This document shows, one piece after another, positions 32,324-43,392 of a stretch of DNA of 64,000 bases. The DNA is from CAVVSD01 sp963757125 (GTDB lineage: Bacteria > Actinomycetota > Thermoleophilia > Solirubrobacterales > Solirubrobacteraceae), in the NCBI GenBank assembly GCA_963757125.1, contig CAVWQP010000009.1, positions 682,001-746,000 on the forward strand. Direction: 5' to 3'. Under the pieces are notes generated by a model. It made no database searches. It had not been told where the DNA came from and saw only the letters and a program-made list of their open reading frames with translations. The stretch's first letter is position 1. Each line of letters begins with the position of its first letter. The position numbers were made by a program, and so were the translations under genes.

Positions 32324-33721
32324 ATGAACGACCGCCATCGGCGCATGACCGCCCTGCTCGTCGCCGGGTGCTTCTTCATGGAGATCCTGGACGCGACGAT
32401 CGTCCTGACGGCGACGCCGAAGATCGCGGAGTCGCTCCACGTCCCGGTCACGTCGACCGCGCTCGTCATCACCGCGTACCTCGTGACGCTGGCGGTCCTG
32501 ATCCCCGTCAGCGGCTGGCTCACGATCCGGTTCGGGGCGCGTCGGATCTTCCTGACGGCGATCGTGCTCTTCACGCTGGCGTCGCTCGGCTGCGCGCTGA
32601 GCACGAGCCTGGCCGAGCTCGTGGTGATGCGGGTCCTGCAGGGCGTGGGCGGGGCGATGATGGTGCCGGTCGGGCGCCTGGTCGTGCTCGCCGAGACGCC
32701 GAAGAGCGAGCTCCTGCGGACGATGGCGTTCATCGTCTGGCCCGCGCTCGTCGCCCCGGTGATCGCCCCGCTCGCCGGCGGCCTGCTCACGGAGTACGCG
32801 AGCTGGCGCTGGATCTTCCTCATCAACATCCCGCTGGGGGTGATCGCATTCGTGTTCGCGTGGCGGCTGATCCAGTCGCGTGCGTCCGGCACGGCGCCAC
32901 CGCTGGACCTGGCCGGCTTCCTCCTGACCGGGACCGGCCTGGCCGCGCTCACCTACAGCGCGCACGTCATCGCCGAGCCCTCGCCGTCGTGGACGCTCGT
33001 GATCGTCCTCGGCGTGGCGGCCGCGGTCCTGCTCACCGCAGCCGCGTGGCACCTGCTGCGGACGCCGGCGCCGCTCGTGAACCTGCGCGTGCTGCGCATC
33101 CCGACGCTCGGCAACGCGATGGCCGGGAACATCTTCTTCTGGCTCGTCGTGGGCGCGATCCCGTTCCTGCTGACGCTGCTGTTCCAGGACCTGTTCGGGT
33201 GGAGCCCGGTCAAGGCGGGGGCGGTGGTGATCGGGGTCTTCGTCGGCAACATCGGGATCAAGCCGTTCACGACGCCGCTGCTCAACCGCTTCGGGTTCCG
33301 CCCCGTGCTGATCGCGGCGACGCTGACCCTCGCGGTGACCGCGGTGCTCTCCGGGTTCATCACGGCCGGGACGCCGATCCCGCTCATCGCGGTCCTCGTG
33401 GTGATCAGCGGCGCGGCGCGCTCGACCGGGCTGACCGCGTACTCGACGATCGCGTTCAGCGACGTCCCGCCCGACCGGATGCGCGATGCGAACACCCTCG
33501 CCGCGACCGTGCAGCAGCTCGGGTCGGGCCTAGGCATCGCGGCAGCGACGGTGGCCCTCCGGGCCGGGGTCCCGATCGGGGACTGGCTGCCGGGCAGGGC
33601 GGACGCGGGGACCGCGTACACGGTCGCGTTCGTCGTGCTGGCGCTCGTCGGGCTCGGGGCGACCGTGGAGGCGTTCCGCATGCACCGGGAGGCGGGGGAC
33701 GTGCTGCGGGCCGGGCGGTAG
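32324..33721 (+). CDS. MFS multidrug exporter, 14-helix DHA2 family
   Basis: 465 residues with 13-14 hydrophobic segments. Motif A-like sequence is SGWLTIRFGARRIFL; motif C-like sequence is APVIAPLAGGLLTEYASWRW, followed by FLINIPLGVIAFVFAW, typical of EmrB/QacA-type drug:proton antiporters. The N-terminal FFMEILDATIVLTATPKIAE is also diagnostic. It stands alone 56 bases upstream of the SOS box of dnaE2. Confidence 0.92.
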   Translation: MNDRHRRMTALLVAGCFFMEILDATIVLTATPKIAESLHVPVTSTALVITAYLVTLAVLIPVSGWLTIRFGARRIFLTAIVLFTLASLGCALSTSLAELVVMRVLQGVGGAMMVPVGRLVVLAETPKSELLRTMAFIVWPALVAPVIAPLAGGLLTEYASWRWIFLINIPLGVIAFVFAWRLIQSRASGTAPPLDLAGFLLTGTGLAALTYSAHVIAEPSPSWTLVIVLGVAAAVLLTAAAWHLLRTPAPLVNLRVLRIPTLGNAMAGNIFFWLVVGAIPFLLTLLFQDLFGWSPVKAGAVVIGVFVGNIGIKPFTTPLLNRFGFRPVLIAATLTLAVTAVLSGFITAGTPIPLIAVLVVISGAARSTGLTAYSTIAFSDVPPDRMRDANTLAATVQQLGSGLGIAAATVALRAGVPIGDWLPGRADAGTAYTVAFVVLALVGLGATVEAFRMHREAGDVLRAGR

Positions 33722-33777
33722 GGAGTCGGAGCTCCGCTCCGGCCCGAATGGGCCGCCGCGACCAGCCACTCCATGTG

Positions 33778-33791
33778 CGAACATGTGTTCG
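33778..33791. promoter_or_regulatory. LexA-binding SOS box of dnaE2
   Basis: CGAACATGTGTTCG, identical to the imuB box. It ends one base before the ATG of dnaE2 at 33793, so repression would block a promoter producing a leaderless or nearly leaderless mRNA. Confidence 0.92.
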
Positions 33792-33792
33792 C

Positions 33793-37176
<3,384 letters not shown>

Positions 37177-37213
37177 GGCGCCGCACCGCCGTCAGGTTGG
37201 CTACAGTCCGCGC

Positions 37214-37705
37214 GTGCTCGCGCTCGGGTTTGTCGCGCTCTTCCTGGTCATCGGTCTCACCGTCTTCTTCGTCGCCTTCCGGGGCGGTCCGTCGGCGCCG
37301 GCCACCTCGCAGGCCGACCGCAAGCGCAGGATCGGCCGCCCGGTGCTGCTCGCGATCGCCGCCGTCTTCATCGGCTTCGGCCTCGTGATCCCGCTGCTCT
37401 CGCTGCTGCACAACGGCAACACGCAGGCCGACGCCGCCATCGGCGGCGTCGAGCTGACCGCCGCGCAGGAGCACGGGCGCCAGGTGTTCAAGGAGCGCTG
37501 CGCGACCTGCCACACGCTCGAGGACGCGGGGGCGGTCGGCATGGTCGGCCCGAACCTCGACGACCTCCGGCCCGCGACGGCGCTGACGCTCGACGCCATC
37601 AACAAGGGCCGCGCGCGAGGCCAGGGCCAGATGCCCGCGCAGCTCATCTCGGGGCCGGACGCGCAGGACGTCGCCGACTACGTGGCGACCGTCTCCGGCC
37701 GCTGA
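37214..37705 (+). CDS. membrane-anchored c-type cytochrome
   Basis: 163 residues from a GTG start. Two hydrophobic segments (about 1-20 and 43-66) anchor it, and residues 80-163 form a class I cytochrome c domain with the haem motif CATCH and the axial Met in GQMPAQLI. The charged loop between the helices (ADRKRRIGRP) should be cytoplasmic, placing the haem domain outside. Likely an electron carrier to a terminal oxidase or another respiratory complex, but none is encoded nearby. Confidence 0.88.
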   Translation: MLALGFVALFLVIGLTVFFVAFRGGPSAPATSQADRKRRIGRPVLLAIAAVFIGFGLVIPLLSLLHNGNTQADAAIGGVELTAAQEHGRQVFKERCATCHTLEDAGAVGMVGPNLDDLRPATALTLDAINKGRARGQGQMPAQLISGPDAQDVADYVATVSGR

Positions 37706-37767
37706 GCGGCCGCCGCGCTGCAGGATTTCTTGCCGCTCTGTGCGGGGGTTTCCGTAACTCCGCGCAT

Positions 37768-37795
37768 TTGCAGGAGAAACCGCCGCTGCTACGAT
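37768..37795 (+). promoter_or_regulatory. sigma-70 type promoter of the riboswitch transcript
   Basis: TTGCAG (37768-37773) and TACGAT (37790-37795) are spaced by 16 bases, a good housekeeping promoter. Transcription would start near 37802, right at the first paired strand of the c-di-AMP aptamer. Confidence 0.6.
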
Positions 37796-37802
37796 GCCCG
37801 CC

Positions 37803-37938
37803 AAGTCAGACCGCTGAATCACCGCCTCAGGGCGGCTGAGCGGGGGAACCAGACAGTTGGGGCGAATCGATCCGTCCGGTCGTAGCGCGACTCTCCAGCG
37901 CGAGCCCGTCAGCTAACCCCGTAGGCAACGGAAGAGGA
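37803..37938 (+). ncRNA. cyclic di-AMP riboswitch (ydaO/yuaA type)
   Basis: About 135 bases carry the conserved blocks of the ydaO/yuaA aptamer in order: CCGCTGAATC, a short GCCTCAGGGC hairpin, GGGGGAACC with AGTTGGGGCGAATC, a variable helix (GTAGCGCGACTCTCCAGCGC), and the diagnostic 3' block AGCCCGTCAGCTAACCCCGT, then AGGCAACGGAAGAGGA. These nucleotides bind two c-di-AMP molecules. The 3' end of the aptamer includes the AAGAGGA ribosome binding site of the gene at 37949, and no terminator hairpin is visible between them. Ligand binding therefore probably blocks translation. The signal is usually read as off. Confidence 0.93.
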
Positions 37939-37948
37939 CGACGCATTC

Positions 37949-38605
37949 ATGGCTGAGACGGATGGCGCTTGGTGGTCGGAGGTCGAGCACCTGCGCGAAG
38001 GGATCGAGCGTAAGCGCGCGCAGGCGACGGAGCCCACCGGCTTCGATCGTGTCGCGGGCGCGAAGGACGGCCGCTTCGCACGTCGCCAGAAGGAGCTGAC
38101 GGCGACCGAGCGCGATCGCGTCGACGCCGAGCTCGCCGATCTCGCCTCGTCGTCGCGCCGTGACCGCGACCTCTTCGACTTCGAGCCGACGGACGCGCCT
38201 CAGCGCACGGGCCGCTTCGACCGCGACGACACGATCCTCCTCGAGCGCGACCTCGACCCGGCCGACGCCCCTCCGCCGCCGGAGCCCATCAGTCCCGCCG
38301 CGCTGCTGTCCCTCGACGTCGGCTGGCAGGAGTCCGTCCGTCGCGAGCCCGAGGGCGAGTTCACCGAGCTGATCATTCCCGGCCAGGGCGTCCCCGGCCG
38401 CCCGACGGTCCAGATCCGCGGCCGCGGGACGGAGGGCCGCGTGGACGCGCAGCTGCCCGACCGCGCACGCCGCCGGCCGTCGCGCTCGGTCTCCGAGCGC
38501 CTCGGCCCGCGCCCCGACCGCCTCGCCCTGTGGGCGTTGGTGCTCGCGGTCGTGCTCATCATCACGGCGGTCGCGACCGCCGACGCCTCGACGCTGACCC
38601 ATTAG
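37949..38605 (+). CDS. unrecognised tail-anchored membrane protein under c-di-AMP riboswitch control
   Basis: 218 residues. Residues 1-180 are charged and mostly hydrophilic: an acidic/basic helical start (VEHLREGIERKRAQATE), an Arg/Asp-rich middle (RRDRDLFDFEPTDAP, GRFDRDDTILLERDLDP), a proline-rich linker, and LTVQIRGRG-type strands. Residues 193-213 are a single hydrophobic helix (LALWALVLAVVLIITAVATA), leaving only five residues beyond it, so the bulk faces the cytoplasm. No enzymatic motif. Genes under c-di-AMP switches usually serve cell-wall remodelling or potassium/osmolyte control, so an osmotic or envelope role is inferred. I know of no named family. Confidence 0.8.
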   Translation: MAETDGAWWSEVEHLREGIERKRAQATEPTGFDRVAGAKDGRFARRQKELTATERDRVDAELADLASSSRRDRDLFDFEPTDAPQRTGRFDRDDTILLERDLDPADAPPPPEPISPAALLSLDVGWQESVRREPEGEFTELIIPGQGVPGRPTVQIRGRGTEGRVDAQLPDRARRRPSRSVSERLGPRPDRLALWALVLAVVLIITAVATADASTLTH

Positions 38606-38765
38606 TGCCGTGAGTCACTAGTTCGCTGGCATCCGGCGGCGCCGTTCTCGCGTCTGCCGGCCCCCGGCATCGCCTGCCGTATGCCCGATATGACTGTCGA
38701 TGCCGGTCGCCGGCAGACGCGATTCGGCATCCACCGGCTGCAACCGATCTCCTGACTCACGACAC
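38605..38765. repeat. long imperfect foldback
   Basis: Two arms of about 65 bases (38605-38672 and 38699-38765) are reverse complements of each other with interruptions. Outer match: GTGCCGTGAGTCA with TGACTCACGACAC. Inner perfect 13-base match: CGCGTCTGCCGGC (38649-38661) with GCCGGCAGACGCG (38709-38721), continuing into CCGGCATCG/CGATGCCGG. The loop is about 26 bases. It begins at the stop codon of the riboswitch gene. It may act as a terminator-like or stability hairpin, or be a small foldback element. Confidence 0.75.
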
Positions 38766-38861
38766 TTGCGCGCCCCAGCGCCACCCCGGTGATCCGAGCG
38801 CGGTTCGCGCCCGGATGCTCAACGACGCGACAGTCCGTTGCGTCATGCACACCGGGCTAGA

Positions 38862-38876
38862 CTTACGAAGCGTAAG
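38862..38876. promoter_or_regulatory. palindromic operator upstream of the AhpD-like gene
   Basis: CTTACGAAGCGTAAG has perfect six-base arms around AAG. It lies 31 bases before the start at 38907, overlapping the probable promoter. CTTAC/GTAAG half-sites are typical of HxlR-family regulators, and an HxlR gene lies directly downstream at 39504. Confidence 0.65.
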
Positions 38877-38906
38877 GAGCGGGGCGACGACCGGCCCCGA
38901 GTGGCG

Positions 38907-39476
38907 ATGAAGACCCCCATGAGTCGGTTCCAGATCCACGACGACCTCACCGCACCCGAGGGCTCGCAGCCCCTGCTGCGCGGCGTACTCGCGACCGGTG
39001 GGCAACTCCCGAACTTCCTCGGCGTCCTCGCCGGCGCCCCTGCCGCCCTGCGCGGCTACGCGCGCCTGCGGTCCGAGTTGCGTCACGGTCACCTGGAGCC
39101 CGCCACGCTCGAGCGGATCGCGCTCGCGGTCGCCGAGCACCACCACTCCAAGCCGGGGGTCGCGCTCCACGCACGGGCGGCGCGGCGGACCGGGCTGCGC
39201 CACGACGACATCGCGCTCGCCCGCGAGTGGGACGCACGCGACCCGCGCGACGCCGCGCTTCTGCGCTACCTCAAGCCGCTCGTGACCGAGAGCGTCGCCC
39301 CGGCGCCGCACCTCCACGAGGAGGCGCGCGAGGTCGGCTGGACCGACGAGCAGCTCCTGGAGGCGATGGCGGTCGTCGCGCTCGAGGGCCTCACCGCGAT
39401 GGTCAACGTCGCGGGCGACGTCCCGGCCGACGGCTCCGTCGAGGAGTCGCGCAGCCAGCCGCTCCGTGCGGCGTAG
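38907..39476 (+). CDS. AhpD-like / carboxymuconolactone-decarboxylase-family protein
   Basis: 189 residues from an ATG at 38907 (ATG 38919 is possible). Helices with LPNFLGVLAGAPAALRGYAR and LEPATLERIALAVAEHHHSK match the AhpD-like fold, but the CxxC of true peroxidase partners is replaced by EHHHSKPGVALHARAAR, as in many CMD relatives that lack thiol chemistry. Possibly a hydroperoxide- or quinone-handling enzyme. It is followed 27 bases later by an HxlR regulator and preceded by a palindrome that this regulator could bind. Confidence 0.78.
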   Translation: MKTPMSRFQIHDDLTAPEGSQPLLRGVLATGGQLPNFLGVLAGAPAALRGYARLRSELRHGHLEPATLERIALAVAEHHHSKPGVALHARAARRTGLRHDDIALAREWDARDPRDAALLRYLKPLVTESVAPAPHLHEEAREVGWTDEQLLEAMAVVALEGLTAMVNVAGDVPADGSVEESRSQPLRAA

Positions 39477-39503
39477 CTCCGGGGGACGGAATACGCTTCG
39501 CAC

Positions 39504-39821
39504 ATGCGAGGCGCAACGGCGGCGTCGCCGTGTCCGCTCTACCACGACGCCGTCGAGCTCATCGGCCGGCGCTGGACGGGCGCCATCCTGGCGGTCCTCC
39601 TGGAGACCGGACCGCTGCGGTTCCGGCAGATCGCACAGGCCGTCCCCGACCTCTCGGACCGCCTGCTGGCCGAGCGCATGCGCGAGCTCGAGGCGCGCGG
39701 GCTCGTGACCCGCACGGAGCTCGAGGTGGGCGTCGAGTACGCGCTGACCGACATGGGCCGCGACCTCGAACCGGCGGTGACCGAGCTGCGGGCCTGGGCC
39801 CGCCGCTGGTTGGCGCGGTAG
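39504..39821 (+). CDS. HxlR-family transcriptional regulator
   Basis: 105 residues, a minimal HxlR winged helix: CPLYHDAVELIGRRWTGAIL, FRQIAQAVPDLSDRLLAERM, LTDMGRDLEPAVTELRAWAR. The N-terminal cysteine (SPCPLYHD) is where redox-sensing members react with disulfides, quinones or aldehydes. It lies behind the AhpD-like gene and probably controls it through CTTACGAAGCGTAAG. Likely a small redox- or electrophile-responsive circuit. Confidence 0.9.
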   Translation: MRGATAASPCPLYHDAVELIGRRWTGAILAVLLETGPLRFRQIAQAVPDLSDRLLAERMRELEARGLVTRTELEVGVEYALTDMGRDLEPAVTELRAWARRWLAR

Positions 39822-39882
39822 CGACACTTCCGACAACCGGTCCACCGCTGCCCGCAGGCCCATCATCTAGGGTCCGCTGGCG

Positions 39883-41220
39883 ATGACCGACCAGCCTCAG
39901 ACCGCCGACGACGTCAAGGCGCTCGTCGCCGAGCGCGACGTCCGCTTCATCCGCTTCTGGTTCACCGACATCCTCGGTCAGCTGAAGTCCTTCTCCGTCG
40001 ACCCCGACCAGCTCGACAGCGCCTTCCAGCAGGGCCTCGGGTTCGATGGCTCCTCGATCACCGGCTTCAACGCCATCGAGGAGTCAGACATGGTCGCCAT
40101 GCCGGACCCGTCGACCTTCCGCGTGCTGCCCTGGCGGCCGGAGGAGCAGGGCGTCGCCCGCATGTTCTGCGACGTGCTGACGCCCGAGCGCACCCCGTAC
40201 GAGGGCGACCCGCGCCACGTGCTGCGCCGCGCGCTGCAGCGCGCCGAGGGCATGGGCTTCGACCTCTTCGACGTCGGCGCCGAGCCCGAGTACTTCCTCT
40301 TCCGCGACAACAAGAACGCCGAGCCCCTGGACGAGGGCGGCTACTTCGACCTCACGACGCTCGACGCGGGCTCCGACGTGCGCCGCGACACCGTCCTCGC
40401 GCTCGAGCAGCTGGGCATCGGCGTCGACCTCTCCCACCACGAGGGCGGCCCGAGCCAGCACGAGATCGACCTGCGCCACGGCGAGGCGCTGAAGATCGCC
40501 GACGACGTCATGACGTGCCGCATCACGGTCAAGGAGCTCGCGCTCAACTACGGCTGGCACGCGACGTTCATGCCGAAGCCCATCTACGGCGTCAACGGGT
40601 CCGGCATGCATACCCACATGACGCTCTTCAAGGAGGGGACGAACGCGTTCTTCGACGCCGACGACCCCTACTTCCTGTCCGACGTCGCGAAGGCCTTCAT
40701 CGCCGGGCAGCTGCGCCACGCGCGCGAGCTGTCATCGATCTTCGCCCAGTGGGTCAACTCCTACAAGCGCCTCGTGCCCGGCTACGAGGCGCCCGTGTAC
40801 GTCGCCTGGAGCCGTCGCAACCGCTCGGCGCTCGTGCGCGTGCCGCACTACCACCCCGGCGCCGAGGCCTCCACGCGCATGGAGCTGCGCTGCCCGGACC
40901 CCGCCTGCAACCCGTACCTGACCTTCGCGTCGCTGCTGCAGGCCGGGCTCGAGGGGATCGAGAAGGGCTACGAGCTGCCCGAGCCGATGGAGCGCAACCT
41001 GTACCACCTCGCTCCGGATGACCGGCGCCGGCTCGGGATCGAGCAGCTGCCGGAGACCCTGGGCGAGGCGATCGAGCTGACCGCGGAGTCAGAGCTCGTC
41101 CTGCGGACGCTGGGCGAGCACATGTTCAACCGCTACATCGAGATCAAGCGGCAGGAGTGGGACGAGTATCGGGTTCGGGTGACGCGTTGGGAGCTGGACC
41201 GGTACCTGCCGGTTCTCTAG
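39883..41220 (+). CDS. glnA: glutamine synthetase, type I
   Basis: 445 residues, close to the I-alpha length. Key segments: GFDGSSITGF, AEPEYFLF (metal-binding Glu), GVNGSGMHTHMTLF (ATP and metal site, with NGSGMHxH), RVPHYHPGAEASTRMELRCP (glutamate site). The region NLYHLAPDDRR retains a Tyr where adenylylated enzymes are modified, though I-alpha enzymes are generally feedback-inhibited instead. It fixes ammonia into glutamine. The 3' end overlaps the convergent MMPL gene by 77 bases. Confidence 0.93.
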   Translation: MTDQPQTADDVKALVAERDVRFIRFWFTDILGQLKSFSVDPDQLDSAFQQGLGFDGSSITGFNAIEESDMVAMPDPSTFRVLPWRPEEQGVARMFCDVLTPERTPYEGDPRHVLRRALQRAEGMGFDLFDVGAEPEYFLFRDNKNAEPLDEGGYFDLTTLDAGSDVRRDTVLALEQLGIGVDLSHHEGGPSQHEIDLRHGEALKIADDVMTCRITVKELALNYGWHATFMPKPIYGVNGSGMHTHMTLFKEGTNAFFDADDPYFLSDVAKAFIAGQLRHARELSSIFAQWVNSYKRLVPGYEAPVYVAWSRRNRSALVRVPHYHPGAEASTRMELRCPDPACNPYLTFASLLQAGLEGIEKGYELPEPMERNLYHLAPDDRRRLGIEQLPETLGEAIELTAESELVLRTLGEHMFNRYIEIKRQEWDEYRVRVTRWELDRYLPVL

Positions 41221-43306
41221 CGAGCTTCGACGGCAGCCACACCTTCGGCCCGATCCCGAGAACGAGCGCGGGCACGAGCACCGAGCGGACGATGAAGGTG
41301 TCCAGCAGGACGCCGAAGGCGATCACGAAGCCCAGCTGCGTCAGGAACGTCAGCGGCAGGACCGCGAGCACCGAGAACGTCCCCGCGAGCACGATCCCGG
41401 CCGACGTGATGACCCCGCCGGTCACCGCCAGGCCGCGCAGCATCCCCTCCCGCGTCCCGCGCTGGATCGTCTCCTCCCGGACGCGGGCCATGAGGAAGAT
41501 GTTGTAGTCGACGCCCAGCGCCACGAGGAAGATGAACGCGAACAGCGGCAGCCCGGGATCGCTGCCCGGGAAGCCGAACACGACGTCGAAGACGACCGCT
41601 CCGACGCCGAGCGCCGCGGCGTAGCTCAGCACGACGGTCGCGATGAGCAGCAGCGGCAGGACGAGCGCCCGCAGCAGGAACGCGAGGATCACGAACACGA
41701 TCACGAGCGCGATCGGGACGAGGAGCTTCGTGTCGGACTCGGTGGCGACCCGGAGGTCGCGCTCGACCGCGGACGGGCCGCCGACGAGCGCGCCGGGCGC
41801 CGCGTCGTGGACCGCGTCGCGCAGCTTCGGCACGACGTCGTAGGCCGCCGTCGAGTAGGGGTCGACGCTGAGGAACGCCGCCAGCTGGGTCGCGCGGTCG
41901 TCCTGCGCCACGGGTCGCGTGGGGACGGACGCCACCCCCTTGACGCCCTCGGCCGCGCGCACGACGGCGGCGACGTCGCCGCCCGCCGGCACGACCACGT
42001 CCGCGGGCGCGGTCGTGCCGCTCGGGAACGCCTTCGCGATGAGGGCCTGGCCCTCGATCGACTCGACGGAGTCGCGGAACTGGTTGCCCTGGGTGAGCCC
42101 GGTGGAGAAGTTCAGGACCCCGAGCGCCATGATCACCAGCCCGACCGCCGTGACGACCCCGACGGTCACCGGCCTGCGCGCGACGCGGTTGCCCACCCGG
42201 CGCCAGAAGCCGTGCGTCTCGTCCGACCCCGTCCCGCCGACACGGGGGATGAAGGGCCAGAACGGCCGGCGGCCGGCGATGAGCAGGATGGCGGGCAGGA
42301 AGGTCAGCATCACGACGACCGCGACCGCGATGCCCATCGCGCCGATCGGGCCGAGCCCGGCGGTGCCGTTGACCTTCGCCAGGGAGAGCGACAGCAGCGC
42401 CGCGCACACCGTCAGGCCGGAGGCGAAGATCGCCGGGCCGGCACGCCGCAGGGCGATCGCCATCGCCTCGTGCTTGTCCTCGTGTCGTCGCAGCTCCTCG
42501 CGGTAGCGGGCGACGAGCAGCAGCGCGTAGTCGGTCCCCGCCCCGATGACGAGCACGGACAGGATCGCCGAGGACTGACCGTTGACGGTGACGCCCGCCT
42601 CGGTCAGCCCCCAGCCGATGCCGCGCGCCGTGATCTCCGCGAAGGCGACGGCGAGGATCGGGAAGAACCAGAAGATCGGGCTGCGGTAGATGAGGATCAG
42701 CAGCACGATCACGAGCAGGAACGCAACGCCGACGAGCGTGCCGTTGATGCCGTTGAAGACCTTGATCGCGTCCGCCGAGATGCCGGCCGGCCCGGCGACC
42801 TTCACCTGCAGGCCGTCGCTGCGGTCCGTGCTGACCGCCTTGCGGTAGGCGTCGACCGGGTCGAGGATGTCGTCGCCCTCGCCGGTACCGGTGAGCTGGT
42901 TGGCGATGAGCGCCGTCGTGCCGTCCTGCGAGAGCTCGTACGGCGCGCCTGCCCTGGGGTCGGTGGGGTTGCCGAAGGGCGTCGAGTTGTCGAAGCGCCG
43001 CGTGATCCGGTTGAGCTGCGCGACGTCGTTGGTGATCGCGCGGCGGTCGGTCGCGGTCAGCCCGCCGTCGCGCCGGTAGACGATGACCGTCGCCGCCTTC
43101 TCACCACCCTGCAGGCGCTCGGTGACCTGCAGGGCCTTGGTCGATTCCGCGTCGCCCGGGAGGAACGACGTCGATTCGTTCTTCTCGGCGTCGGCGAACT
43201 TCCCGGGGAGGTTGCCCCCGATGACCGCGACGACCACGACGAGCCACGCGAGGGCGACCAGCCACTTCGCGAGACGACCTGCCGGAACGGCGAAGAGCGA
43301 GCTCAT
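41144..43306 (-). CDS. MMPL/RND-family lipid or drug transporter
   Basis: 720 residues from the ATG at 43306. Two repeats of one helix, an extracytoplasmic domain and five more helices are visible. Conserved GxDYxLLL-type motifs occur in both halves: VIGAGTDYALLLVARYREEL and LVALGVDYNIFLMARVREET. Such proteins use the proton gradient to export lipids, siderophores or drugs in actinobacteria. The Pro-rich C-terminal 30 residues look disordered. It is divergent from the secreted-protein gene at 43393, and its 3' end lies inside glnA. Confidence 0.92.
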   Translation of the reverse strand: MSSLFAVPAGRLAKWLVALAWLVVVVAVIGGNLPGKFADAEKNESTSFLPGDAESTKALQVTERLQGGEKAATVIVYRRDGGLTATDRRAITNDVAQLNRITRRFDNSTPFGNPTDPRAGAPYELSQDGTTALIANQLTGTGEGDDILDPVDAYRKAVSTDRSDGLQVKVAGPAGISADAIKVFNGINGTLVGVAFLLVIVLLILIYRSPIFWFFPILAVAFAEITARGIGWGLTEAGVTVNGQSSAILSVLVIGAGTDYALLLVARYREELRRHEDKHEAMAIALRRAGPAIFASGLTVCAALLSLSLAKVNGTAGLGPIGAMGIAVAVVVMLTFLPAILLIAGRRPFWPFIPRVGGTGSDETHGFWRRVGNRVARRPVTVGVVTAVGLVIMALGVLNFSTGLTQGNQFRDSVESIEGQALIAKAFPSGTTAPADVVVPAGGDVAAVVRAAEGVKGVASVPTRPVAQDDRATQLAAFLSVDPYSTAAYDVVPKLRDAVHDAAPGALVGGPSAVERDLRVATESDTKLLVPIALVIVFVILAFLLRALVLPLLLIATVVLSYAAALGVGAVVFDVVFGFPGSDPGLPLFAFIFLVALGVDYNIFLMARVREETIQRGTREGMLRGLAVTGGVITSAGIVLAGTFSVLAVLPLTFLTQLGFVIAFGVLLDTFIVRSVLVPALVLGIGPKVWLPSKLAREPAGTGPAPNASPEPDTRPTPAA

Positions 43307-43313
43307 CCGCGAA

Positions 43314-43352
43314 GGATCCCTGCGAACGCAACATCCCTGCAATCAGGGATCC
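43314..43352. promoter_or_regulatory. nested inverted repeats between divergent genes
   Basis: GGATCCCTG (43314-43322) pairs with CAGGGATCC (43344-43352), and an inner ATCCCTG (43333-43339) pairs with CAGGGAT across a four-base loop, so the ATCCCTG word occurs three times. A further CCTCCC-TAC-GGGAGG hairpin follows at 43351-43365. This is the only space between the MMPL gene and the secreted-protein gene; it is a likely operator region for one or both. Confidence 0.5.
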
Positions 43353-43392
43353 TCCCTACGGGAGGGCCCTTGCGGTTACGATCGCCCGCCTG

